32,075 bases of DNA from Acidimicrobiales bacterium (lineage in GTDB: Bacteria > Actinomycetota > Acidimicrobiia > Acidimicrobiales > RAAP-2): assembly GCA_030039755.1 (NCBI GenBank), contig JASHUY010000167.1, positions 1 through 32,075 on the forward strand. Reading direction: 5' to 3'. The translations under genes were made by a program, and so were the position numbers. The notes beneath the pieces were generated by a model. That model searched no databases. It saw nothing but the letters and a program-made list of their open reading frames with translations, and had not been told where the DNA came from. Shown here in pieces: positions 21,495 to 29,037 of this stretch (the stretch's first letter is position 1; each line of letters starts with the position of its first letter).

Positions 21495-23963
21495 ATGTCC
21501 ACCACACCAGCGCTCGTAATCAACGGCCTCGTTTCGGGCATCACAACCCCGGAGGTCATCGACGCGCTCCTGGAGCGCTACCAGGAGCCGATCACAGATC
21601 TCGAAAAAGAGCAGTCGTCACTCAATCAGCAGGCCGACGACTATCGGCAGATCTCGACGGACCTCCAAGGGTTGCTCACCGCCGCCCAGGCGCTCTCGGG
21701 CGAGTCGGCGTGGAACCTCGCCACCTCGTCGACCTCCGACTCGGCGGTGGCTGTCTCCGTCGCCTCACCGGGTGCCGAGACCGGGTCGCTCACGTTCAGG
21801 GTGAACCAGCTCGCGCAGGCGAGCATCCTCGCGTCGGAGGACGGGGTCGCCTCGGAAGACGACCCGGTCACGAGCGCCTCCTCGGTGCTCCTCGCCACCG
21901 GCGTCCAAGCGCTCGGCTTCTCGTCTCTCACACCGGGGAGCGGCCTCGGGCTCGGGTCATTGACGATGGTCGTCACGCAGGCGTCGGAAGGCGCAAGCGT
22001 CAGAGGCTCCGGCGCGCTCGCCTCGACGACCGGGATCTCCTCGTCGGACGACACGCTCACACTCACAGTCGGTGGCGTCGCGCACACCCTTACGATCGCC
22101 TCCGGCACATACACCCAGAACCAGCTCGCGGCAGCCGTCACTCAGGCGGCCAAGACAGCCGGCGTCGCACTCACCGTGTCGCTCACCACGACAGACGCCC
22201 TCGAGCTCCAGACGACAGAGCAGGGATCCGCCGCCTCCCTCGGGGTCACCGGGGGTACCTCCCTCGCGTCCCTCCGCCTCTCGGCCGGCGAGTCGGGGGT
22301 GGGCACGGACGCGGTCGTCACAATCGGCGGCGCCAGGACCACCCTCACAGCGATCAACCCGGGAGCGCGCCTCACGCTGAACGCTCCGGACGGAGCGACC
22401 CTGTCCGCCACGATCGGCTCCGCCTCCAGCCCGACAGGCGCCCTCGTCGCCGAGGGGACGGCGAAGCTCGCGAACGTCTCCACCGGGAACGGAAGCCTCG
22501 CGGCAGTGGTGGCCGCGATCAACGGCTCGGGCCTCACAGCCACGGCCGGCGCGGTGAAGACGGCGTCAGGTGATTACATCCTCGAGGTCTCGGCCCAGAA
22601 GACCGGAGTGGCGAACGCCGTCTCGGTGGGCTCGGCAGCGTTCAGCGGATCGTCGCTCGGTGCACTCGAGACCGTGGTGTCCGCCCAGACAGCAGAGGTG
22701 ACCGTCGGCGGGACACACGGCTACACGCTGTCCTCTTCGACCGACTCGTTCACGAACCTCTTGCAAGGCACGACGGTCACCGTCGTCTCGACCGGCCAGG
22801 CAACCGTGACCGTGACCCCCGACGCGACAGGTGAGGCCACAAAGGTGACAGCGCTGGTCACGGCCGCCAACAAGGTGCTCTCCGACATCCAGAGGTACGC
22901 GGGGTACACAACAACGACAAAGACGGGTGGCCCCCTCATGGGCGACGTGACCGTCGACGACATCAAACAGCAGGTCCTCTCGGTCTTCTCGACGGCTTCC
23001 GGAAGCTCCTCGCTCGGAGACCTCTCCGCGGCCGGTGTGACGCTCACGAAGACAGGGACCGTGAGCTTCACAAGGACATCGTTCGTCAAGGCCTTCGGAG
23101 CGGACTCGTCCGGGGTGCGAGCCCTCTTCACCCAGGACGGCTCCTTCTCGCCGTCGAGCAGCTCGTTCACGGGTGGAGTGTCCTTCGCCTTCGCGGGGAC
23201 AACAACCCCGACCGGCACCTACGCGGTGTCGGTCAGCCACTCGGCGGCCCAAGCGACCGACGTCGGCACCGCACGGCCCACAGGAACGGTCACCGCGGCC
23301 GAGACGCTCACCATGCAGTCGGGGTCACTGAGCGCGCAGTACACGACGACGGCCGGTGAGACGCTCGCAGAGGTGGCCGCAGGACTGAACGCCTCCTTGG
23401 CAAGCGCAGGCATCGCCGTGAGCGCCGCGGTGGTGGGCACAACGCTCGAGCTGAAGAGCACCTCTTACGGTTCGGCTGCGAGCTTCAGCGTGAGCTCGAC
23501 GGCGAGCGGCACAGGGACCACCGGTCTCGGCGGTCCGGCCGCGACATCCCCCGTCACCTTCCACGGAGAGGACGTCGCAGGCTCGATCGGAGGCGTGGCC
23601 GCCACGGGGAACGGCCAGGAGCTCACTGCGCCGAACGGATTGTCCGTTCAGGTCAGCGCGACGGGCATCAGCGCCACAACCGACCTCGGAACACTGGACT
23701 ACGTCGCGGGCGCAGCCCAGCAGCTCGAGACCGTTGCGGACGCCGCGAGCAATCCGGAGACGGGTTCCATCACCGGCGTCATCTCCTCCCTCGTCCAGGA
23801 GGCGACAGGCCTAGATCCCCAGATCTCCACCTACGAGCAGATGAGGACAGCGGAGAAGACGGTGCTCGAGAACGAGTTCGCCCGGATGGAGCAGGCTCTC
23901 GGCAAGCTCGAGGACGAGGGCAGCACGCTCTCGTCGGCGATCGACAAGCTCGCGACAACATGA
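21495..23963 (+). CDS. fliD: Flagellar filament cap protein FliD, enlarged
   Basis: FliD caps the filament and guides flagellin assembly. The N-terminus (about 8-110) has the FliD pattern INGLVSGITTPEVIDALLER, a coil with QSSLNQQADDYRQISTDLQG, and FRVNQLAQAS. An IN-type repeat lies at about 333-380 (GSLAAVVAAINGSGLTATAG), and a likely second one at 618-668. The C-terminal domain begins about 478 (GGPLMGDVTVDDIKQQVLSV) and includes the SSSLGDLSAAGVTLTKTGTV motif. It is then interrupted by an extra Ser/Thr/Gly-rich region of roughly 180 residues (about 555-735) before the final coiled coil (757-822). At 822 residues it is longer than most FliD proteins. The ATG is 38 bp after a strong hairpin and has only a distant AAAAGG as ribosome binding site. 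Confidence 0.9.
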   Translation: MSTTPALVINGLVSGITTPEVIDALLERYQEPITDLEKEQSSLNQQADDYRQISTDLQGLLTAAQALSGESAWNLATSSTSDSAVAVSVASPGAETGSLTFRVNQLAQASILASEDGVASEDDPVTSASSVLLATGVQALGFSSLTPGSGLGLGSLTMVVTQASEGASVRGSGALASTTGISSSDDTLTLTVGGVAHTLTIASGTYTQNQLAAAVTQAAKTAGVALTVSLTTTDALELQTTEQGSAASLGVTGGTSLASLRLSAGESGVGTDAVVTIGGARTTLTAINPGARLTLNAPDGATLSATIGSASSPTGALVAEGTAKLANVSTGNGSLAAVVAAINGSGLTATAGAVKTASGDYILEVSAQKTGVANAVSVGSAAFSGSSLGALETVVSAQTAEVTVGGTHGYTLSSSTDSFTNLLQGTTVTVVSTGQATVTVTPDATGEATKVTALVTAANKVLSDIQRYAGYTTTTKTGGPLMGDVTVDDIKQQVLSVFSTASGSSSLGDLSAAGVTLTKTGTVSFTRTSFVKAFGADSSGVRALFTQDGSFSPSSSSFTGGVSFAFAGTTTPTGTYAVSVSHSAAQATDVGTARPTGTVTAAETLTMQSGSLSAQYTTTAGETLAEVAAGLNASLASAGIAVSAAVVGTTLELKSTSYGSAASFSVSSTASGTGTTGLGGPAATSPVTFHGEDVAGSIGGVAATGNGQELTAPNGLSVQVSATGISATTDLGTLDYVAGAAQQLETVADAASNPETGSITGVISSLVQEATGLDPQISTYEQMRTAEKTVLENEFARMEQALGKLEDEGSTLSSAIDKLATT

Positions 23964-24361
23964 CGACCGACCCCGAAGAGCTCCGGCGCCGCTATGTCGC
24001 CGACCAGGTGATGACCGCGGGGCCCGCCCAGCGTCTCGTCATGTTGCTCGACCGGTTTGTCAACGATCTCAGGTGCGCAGACGCCGCCTTCGACGAGGGC
24101 TCGACGGAGCAGGTCCACACCCTGCTCGTCCACTCCCAGCAGATCGTCCTCGCACTGCGGGACCCCCTCCGCGACGCCCCCTGGGAGGGCGCCGGCCAAC
24201 TTCGCGGCCTCTACTTGTTCGTGTACCACCGGCTCGTACAGTGCAACCTGAACAAGGACCGCTCGCTCCTCCCCATGTGCCTCGAGATCGTCTCCAAGCT
24301 CCGGGATGCGAACGTCACCGCGCTCGAACGGGAGACGACGGCCAGCGCGGGGGTCGCGTGA
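23960..24361 (+). CDS. fliS: Flagellin export chaperone FliS
   Basis: FliS binds the flagellin C-terminus before export. The 133-residue helical protein shows the family order: YVADQVMTAGPAQRLVMLLD (the Y-x-x-x-x-V-x-TASPxxLIxMLYD motif), RFVNDLRCADAAF, a middle helix with HSQQIVLALRDPL, and LRGLYLFVYHRLVQCNLNKD (usually LxxLYxYxxxRLxxANxxxD). The ATG overlaps the fliD stop (ATGA), and its stop overlaps the next gene. Placement fliD-fliS-small helical gene is the usual filament-cap module. Confidence 0.92.
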   Translation: MTTDPEELRRRYVADQVMTAGPAQRLVMLLDRFVNDLRCADAAFDEGSTEQVHTLLVHSQQIVLALRDPLRDAPWEGAGQLRGLYLFVYHRLVQCNLNKDRSLLPMCLEIVSKLRDANVTALERETTASAGVA

Positions 24362-24633
24362 GCGCCTCGTGGGAGGAGACGCTCGACGCGTTGGGCACCC
24401 GCATGAAGTGCTGGCGAAAGGTCGTCGAAGGTGGGCCGCCACCCGCCGACGTCGAATGGCCGGCGACGGACCTCCCACCTCACCTCGCGGAGCGGGCGAA
24501 GGAGCTCCTCTCCGAGTACGAGCAGTTGGAAGGGGCGTTCGCGACCCGAAGTGACGAGCTCCGTTCGGCGATCCGGCTGCGGCGGGCGTCACGGCCGGCG
24601 CGCAGCCCGCTCTACCTGGACCGGCGCGTATGA
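24358..24633 (+). CDS. Small helical protein, FliT-like chaperone candidate
   Basis: A 91-residue product starts at GTG 24358, overlapping the fliS stop. It has a short N-terminal helix (SASWEETLDALGTRMKCWRK), a Pro-rich bend (GGPPPADVEWPATDLPPHLA), a longer charged helix (ERAKELLSEYEQLEGAFATR) and a basic tail. FliT, the chaperone of FliD, is a small helical protein normally encoded right after fliS. Sequence similarity is too weak to name it, so the call is by position, size and predicted fold. It is the last gene before the flgB promoter. Confidence 0.6.
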   Translation: MSASWEETLDALGTRMKCWRKVVEGGPPPADVEWPATDLPPHLAERAKELLSEYEQLEGAFATRSDELRSAIRLRRASRPARSPLYLDRRV

Positions 24634-24654
24634 CGGCGCGGCAGAACTGAGGGC

Positions 24655-24682
24655 TAAAGGCCCGGGGGACCGGTGCCGATGA
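24655..24682 (+). promoter_or_regulatory. Sigma-28 promoter for the flgB-fliJ operon
   Basis: TAAA at 24655-24658, 16 nt, then GCCGATGA at 24675-24682, flanked by CTAAAGG as at fliC. Both boxes match. It precedes flgB by about 80 bp and would drive the basal-body operon. This is unusual, since rod and ring genes are normally early genes outside the sigma-28 class. Confidence 0.75.
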
Positions 24683-24764
24683 TGTACCCGGCGGCAGTTG
24701 CAGGAAGCGCCACGTGACGGCCCAGGACGGGCACCGACATGCCAACGTCCGAGGAGGGTCGTCG

Positions 24765-25103
24765 TTGACCGACATCGTCGCGATCCTGGGGTTCGCCCTC
24801 AACGGGGTCAGCACCGAGCAGGACGCGATCGCGAACAACCTCGCCAATGTCCAGACGCCGGGCTACACGGCGGAGACGGTGAGCTTCCAGCAGAGCCTCG
24901 CGTCGGCGCTCGAGAACGGAGGGACCGCGAAGGTCACGGTCGCACCTTCGAGCTCGCCACCGTCGAGCGACGGCAACAACGTGGACCTCACGACACAGCT
25001 CGTCGCCGCGGACGAGTCCACGCTCCAGTACCAGTCGCTCACCGACTACTTGAACGATCAGCTACGCCTCGAGAGCGGTGCAGCAGGAGGCAGCTTCTCG
25101 TGA
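24765..25103 (+). CDS. flgB: Flagellar rod protein FlgB
   Basis: FlgB is a proximal rod subunit. From TTG 24765 the product has 112 residues: an N-terminal helix (VAILGFALNGVSTEQDAIAN) followed by the rod-family motif NNLANVQTPGYTAETV (canonical NxANxxTPGYK), a short variable middle, and the C-terminal helix LVAADESTLQYQSLTDYLND. GAGGAGGG (24751-24758) lies 6 nt before the TTG; the upstream GTG 24714 would add 17 residues unlike the family and has no such site. The length is somewhat shorter than the usual 130. Its stop overlaps flgC. Confidence 0.85.
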   Translation: MTDIVAILGFALNGVSTEQDAIANNLANVQTPGYTAETVSFQQSLASALENGGTAKVTVAPSSSPPSSDGNNVDLTTQLVAADESTLQYQSLTDYLNDQLRLESGAAGGSFS

Positions 25104-25519
25104 CCCTCTTCCCCGCGCTGCCGGTCGCCGAATCGGGTGCAGAAGCCATGCAGACGTGGATCGACACGTCGGCCGGCAACATCGCCAACATGAACGACGT
25201 CGCCGCAGTCGGCACCCCCACCTACGCTGCCGAGACCCCGGTATTCGCCCCGGTGCCCGGAGCGTCGACGCCGACAGGCCCCACTCCAGGCGACGGCGTC
25301 GAGGTGCAACGCGTCGCGCTGGGGACAGACGAAGGGGAGGTCACCTACCAACCGACAAGTCCGCTCGCCGACGCGAGGGGGGACGTCGCGCTTCCGAACC
25401 TGTCCCTCTCCGACCAGATGATCGGGATGATCGAGGCTCAGGAGAGCTACAGCGCGGACGCAGCGGTCATCGCCAAGGCGCAGACCGCCTACCAGGCCGG
25501 TCTCGGCATCGGGAGCTGA
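25100..25519 (+). CDS. flgC: Flagellar rod protein FlgC
   Basis: FlgC is another proximal rod subunit. The 139-residue product keeps the NxAN-type motif in a diverged form (TSAGNIANMNDVAAVGTPTY, then AAETPVFAPV) and the C-terminal FlgC pattern: ARGDVALPNLSLSDQMIGMI, EAQESYSADAAVIAKAQTAY (usually GYVxxPNVxxxxEMVDMIxAxRAYEANxxxxxxxK). GTG 25100 overlaps the flgB stop by 3 nt, with AGGAGG at 25085-25090. fliE starts 1 nt after its stop, the usual flgB-flgC-fliE order. Confidence 0.88.
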   Translation: MTLFPALPVAESGAEAMQTWIDTSAGNIANMNDVAAVGTPTYAAETPVFAPVPGASTPTGPTPGDGVEVQRVALGTDEGEVTYQPTSPLADARGDVALPNLSLSDQMIGMIEAQESYSADAAVIAKAQTAYQAGLGIGS

Positions 25520-25520
25520 G

Positions 25521-25811
25521 ATGATCCCGCCGATCTCCTCTCTCCCTGCGATCACAGCGCTCCCGTCGACCACCTCTGCGTCCGGATCGGATCCGACGGG
25601 CTTCACCTCGGACCTCGGCAATGCGATCGACTCCTTGCAGGACGTCCAGAACACCGCCTCTTCGCAGGAAGCGTCGGCAGCGGCCGGGCAGGGGACACTC
25701 ACCGACACGATGATCGCCGCCTCCGAGTCGTCGCTCGACACCCAGATGGCGACGTCCCTGATCGACAAGGCGCTTGCGGCGTACTCCGCCGTCGAGGACA
25801 TGACGTTCTGA
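25521..25811 (+). CDS. fliE: Flagellar hook-basal body protein FliE
   Basis: FliE joins the MS ring to the rod and is the first rod protein exported. The 96-residue product has a Pro/Ser/Thr-rich N-terminus, an amphipathic helix (FTSDLGNAIDSLQDVQNTAS) and the C-terminal family region TDTMIAASESSLDTQMATSL followed by IDKALAAYSAVEDMTF (usually ...A..kA.lslqlm..vRnKll.AYqEImrMqv). The match is loose but the position between flgC and fliF is decisive. Confidence 0.87.
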   Translation: MIPPISSLPAITALPSTTSASGSDPTGFTSDLGNAIDSLQDVQNTASSQEASAAAGQGTLTDTMIAASESSLDTQMATSLIDKALAAYSAVEDMTF

Positions 25812-25812
25812 C

Positions 25813-27393
25813 ATGGCTCTCGTCCCGCGTACCGACATGGAAAGAATGCGGGCGGGGCTGCGACGCTTCGCGTCCGGATTCACCGCCGGTCAGAAGGCGG
25901 TGACGATCGCGGCCCTCGGTTTCGTGATCCTCATCGTGGTGGTGTTCGTGCTCCTCTCGGGCAAGCCCACCTACTCGGTCCTCTTCTCGAACCTCCAGGC
26001 GCAGGACGCGGCGTCCATCACCTCGCAGCTGCAGAGCGACCGGGTGCCCTACGAGCTTCAAGACGGCGGCGCGACGATTCTCGTGCCGTCGAACGACGTC
26101 GACCAGGCGCGCCTCACGGCGGCCGCCGCCGGGCTGCCCTCCCAGGGGACGGTCGGGCTCTCCCTCCTCACAAAGTCGAGCCTCACCACCTCCCAGCTCA
26201 CCCAGCAGGCGGACTACCTCCAAGCGATCCAAGGCGAGCTGGAGCAGACCATCGACGGCGTCCAGGGCGTCGAGTCCTCGCAGGTGAACGTGGCGGAACC
26301 GGCCAACCAGACGTTCGCCCTCGCCAACACAGCTCCGACCGGAGCATCCGTCCTGGTGACGATGTCCCAGGGTCATTCCCTCACCCAGAGCCAGGTACAG
26401 GCGATCGTCCACCTCGTCGCCTCGTCGGTCCCCGGTCTCTCCGCGGGCTCGGTGACCGTCGCGGACAACGACGGCGACCTGCTGGCGGGTCCCGGAGTGA
26501 ACGCGAGCGACTCCTCTTCGAACGCCACGGCGAGCTACGACACAGCGGTCCAAGCCAAGGTCGAGGCGTACCTCACCTCGATCCTCGGGCCGAACAACGC
26601 CGACGTGCAGGTCGGCGCGACGCTCAACTTCAACAAGGTGAAGACCACCACCCACCAGCTCGCGACGTCGGTCAAGGGCGCCCCGTCGAGCTTCTGCACC
26701 CAGACAACGACGACAACGACGACCTACGACGGCAAGGGAGCCGCCGCGGGTGGGGCCGCGGGGTCGATCACCGCGGCGACCACGACAGGGACAGGGAAGT
26801 ACTCCCAGGTCAAGAAGAGCCGGACGTGCGAGACCGGCACGCAGACAACCACCGTCACACAGGCCACGGGCACAGTCGTTCGTCAGTCGGTCGCCGTTCT
26901 CGTCAACAAGAACGCCGTTCCCAAGGGCACGACACTCGCGGCGATCAAGAAGGGGGTCTCGGCCGCAGCCGAGATCGACAAGGCGCGCGGCGACGTGCTC
27001 GCGTTCACCGTCGCGCCGTTCTCGACCCAGGCGTCGAAGCAGGCGGCAGCCGCCGCGCAGGCGACCCAGGCGTCGAGCAAACAGGCGAAGCTCGAGGACC
27101 TGGGCAAAGACGGCGTGGCGGTGCTCGCGGTTCTCGCGCTCCTGGTGCTCCTCGGGCTGAGCGCCCGGCGGCGGCGCGTCCACGCGGCGCACGAGCCGGC
27201 CGTGCTCATCCCGGCCTCGCCCGCGGCTCTCGGACCTCCCGAGAGCCCGACGCTCGAGATCCCGCGCATCGAGGGCGCCGGACGGCCCATCGCCGAGATC
27301 GAACACTTCATCGATCGCCAACCCGAAGAGACGGCCCAGTTGCTGCGCAGCCTCCTCCGTCGAGAAGCTCTCCCTGAAGGCGCGCCGCGATGA
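25813..27393 (+). CDS. fliF: Flagellar MS-ring protein FliF
   Basis: FliF builds the MS ring on which the motor and export gate assemble. The 526-residue protein has two membrane helices (about 29-49 and 434-449), ring-building motifs early on (LFSNLQAQDAASITSQLQSD, VPYELQDGGATILVPSNDVD and LTTSQLTQQADYLQAIQGEL), and the C-terminal FliG-binding tail (AEIEHFIDRQPEETAQLLRS, about 494-513). Two cysteines, Cys295 and Cys339, flank a Thr- and Gly/Ala-rich stretch in the extracytoplasmic collar region; they could form a disulphide. The ATG lies 1 nt after the fliE stop, and its stop overlaps fliG. Confidence 0.95.
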   Translation: MALVPRTDMERMRAGLRRFASGFTAGQKAVTIAALGFVILIVVVFVLLSGKPTYSVLFSNLQAQDAASITSQLQSDRVPYELQDGGATILVPSNDVDQARLTAAAAGLPSQGTVGLSLLTKSSLTTSQLTQQADYLQAIQGELEQTIDGVQGVESSQVNVAEPANQTFALANTAPTGASVLVTMSQGHSLTQSQVQAIVHLVASSVPGLSAGSVTVADNDGDLLAGPGVNASDSSSNATASYDTAVQAKVEAYLTSILGPNNADVQVGATLNFNKVKTTTHQLATSVKGAPSSFCTQTTTTTTTYDGKGAAAGGAAGSITAATTTGTGKYSQVKKSRTCETGTQTTTVTQATGTVVRQSVAVLVNKNAVPKGTTLAAIKKGVSAAAEIDKARGDVLAFTVAPFSTQASKQAAAAAQATQASSKQAKLEDLGKDGVAVLAVLALLVLLGLSARRRRVHAAHEPAVLIPASPAALGPPESPTLEIPRIEGAGRPIAEIEHFIDRQPEETAQLLRSLLRREALPEGAPR

Positions 27394-28388
27394 ACCTCAA
27401 CGGTGCCCAGCGCGCGGCGATCATCTTCGCCCAGCTCGACGACGCCCGGGCGAAGAACCTCCTGCGCCTCTTGTCGGAGAACGAGGTGATCCGGCTCATG
27501 GGCGAGGTCGCCCGTCTCCCCGCCGTGACGCCCGAAGACGTCCAGGGGGTCATCGTCGACTTCGCCAACGAGGCTGGGGCCTACGCGCAGGTTCACCAAG
27601 GTGGCGTTGCTCTCGCAGAGCGCTGGCTGAAGGAACGGCTCGGACCCTCCAGGGCAGGAGAGATCCTCAGCGAGCTCAAGGTCATGCTCACGCAGGACCC
27701 CCTCGCCTTCCTCAACGTGATCGAGGCGAGCCAGATCGCGGCCTTCCTGAAAGACGAGCACCCCCAGACCACCGCGGTGGTGCTCGCCAACATCGGACGT
27801 GAGCACGCCGCCAAGGTCCTCGATCGCCTCGACCAGGAGCTGGCGGCAGACGTCGTCCGGAGGACGGCCGAGCTCCAGCCCGTGCCGCTCGAGACCGTGC
27901 AGGAAGTCGCCACCATGCTGCAGAACCGCCTGTCGGACCTTTCGCGCGACGCGATGAGCATGACCGGCGGCGGGGTGTCCGCCGCCGCGAGCATCTTGAA
28001 CCACGTCGAACGCGGCGCCGAGCGCGAGATCCTGAAGCACATCGAAGGGAAGGACTCCGAGCTCGCCGAGAGCATCCGCGACGAGATGTTCGTGTTCGAC
28101 GACATCATCCAACTCGAGGACGTCGCCGTCCAGACCGTGCTGCGGGCGGTCGTCACGAGGGAGCTCGCGCTCTCCCTCAAGACCGCTTCCAGCGATCTCG
28201 TCGAGAAGCTGAAGCGCAACATGACCGAGCGACAGCTCGCCGACCTCGAAGAAGAGGGCAACTCGCTCGGAGCGCAGCTGCTCTCCAAGATCGAAGAGGC
28301 GCAGAGCGGCGTGGTCAAGGTCGTGCGCGAGCTGATCGACCAGGGAGCCATCCCGATCAGGAGGGCAGGTGATGAGCTCATCGCCTGA
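27390..28388 (+). CDS. fliG: Flagellar motor switch protein FliG
   Basis: FliG is the rotor protein that receives torque from MotA and switches direction. The 332-residue product keeps the FliF-binding N-terminal domain (1-100), the EHPQT motif (123-127) of the middle domain, a hinge, and the C-terminal torque domain with DEMFVFDDIIQLEDVAVQTV (231-250), LALSLKTASSDLVEKLKRNM (259-278) and the charged helix EEAQSGVVKVVRELIDQGAI. The length and all landmarks are normal. ATG 27390 overlaps the fliF stop (ATGA). Confidence 0.96.
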   Translation: MNLNGAQRAAIIFAQLDDARAKNLLRLLSENEVIRLMGEVARLPAVTPEDVQGVIVDFANEAGAYAQVHQGGVALAERWLKERLGPSRAGEILSELKVMLTQDPLAFLNVIEASQIAAFLKDEHPQTTAVVLANIGREHAAKVLDRLDQELAADVVRRTAELQPVPLETVQEVATMLQNRLSDLSRDAMSMTGGGVSAAASILNHVERGAEREILKHIEGKDSELAESIRDEMFVFDDIIQLEDVAVQTVLRAVVTRELALSLKTASSDLVEKLKRNMTERQLADLEEEGNSLGAQLLSKIEEAQSGVVKVVRELIDQGAIPIRRAGDELIA

Positions 28389-29037
28389 GTCGCGCCTGCG
28401 CAAGGTGATCAAGCGGCCCGGGTCGGTCACCCCGACTTCGCCCAAGCTCGCCGAGCACCCGTGCGCCGCTGCGCCCCTGCCGTCGGGCGAGGGGGACCGC
28501 ACTCCCCAGTGGCACCTCGAACAAGCTCACCGTGCCGGCTACGAGGACGGCAAACGGGCCGGCTTCGCCGAGGCGATGGCCGAGATCGAGGCACGGCGCG
28601 TCGACCGGGTGGAACGGCTCTGCCTCGAGCTCGCCATGGCCGCCACCGAGGCGGCGTCGGCACGCTCCTCGATCCTCGACGAGGTGGTCGGCGACGTCGC
28701 GAGCCTGACGCCTGAGATCGTCGAGGCTCTCGTAGGGGAGATCGAGTGGCCCGAGACGCCGGTGCATGCCGCGCTGCGGAGAGCGCTCGCGCTGGTACCC
28801 GAGGGTCCGCACCTCGTCGTGCGCCTGCACCCGGGCGCGGCGCTCGGCGCAGACGAGATCGCCACGCTCGCGTCGCGGGTCGGCGACGTGCAGGTGCTCC
28901 TCGACCCGAGCGTCGAGCAGGGTGGCTGCGTGGTCGAGGCGGGCAGCTGCATGGTCGATGGCCAGCTTTCCTCCGCGCTCGAGCGCGTGCGACGCCAGTT
29001 CCGCGGCTTGGCGCCTGTCTCCAAGGGGGACTCGTGA
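28372..29037 (+). CDS. fliH: Flagellar export ATPase regulator FliH
   Basis: FliH holds the FliI ATPase and links it to the rotor. The 221-residue product has a disordered N-terminus, the early G-x-x-x-G-like stretch AGYEDGKRAGFAEAMAEIEA (about 54-73) typical of FliH helix packing, and a C-terminal domain with VVRLHPGAALGADEIATLAS, VLLDPSVEQGGCVVEAGSCM and VDGQLSSALERVRRQFRGL (family: VRVxPxD...D..l..GGC.veT..G.iDasl..QL). ATG 28372 is favoured over GTG 28369 because AGGAGGG (28359-28365) is 6 nt upstream. It overlaps fliG by 17 nt and fliI by 4 nt. Confidence 0.9.
   Translation: MSSSPESRLRKVIKRPGSVTPTSPKLAEHPCAAAPLPSGEGDRTPQWHLEQAHRAGYEDGKRAGFAEAMAEIEARRVDRVERLCLELAMAATEAASARSSILDEVVGDVASLTPEIVEALVGEIEWPETPVHAALRRALALVPEGPHLVVRLHPGAALGADEIATLASRVGDVQVLLDPSVEQGGCVVEAGSCMVDGQLSSALERVRRQFRGLAPVSKGDS

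Noticed and set aside
24714-24764. GTG 24714 as the start of flgB
   Set aside because: The extra 17 residues do not fit FlgB, and TTG 24765 has GAGGAGGG at the right distance.
25699-27321. A 540-codon minus-strand open frame opposite fliF
   Set aside because: The sense strand carries a textbook FliF; the antisense product is Arg/Gly/Leu-rich without motifs.
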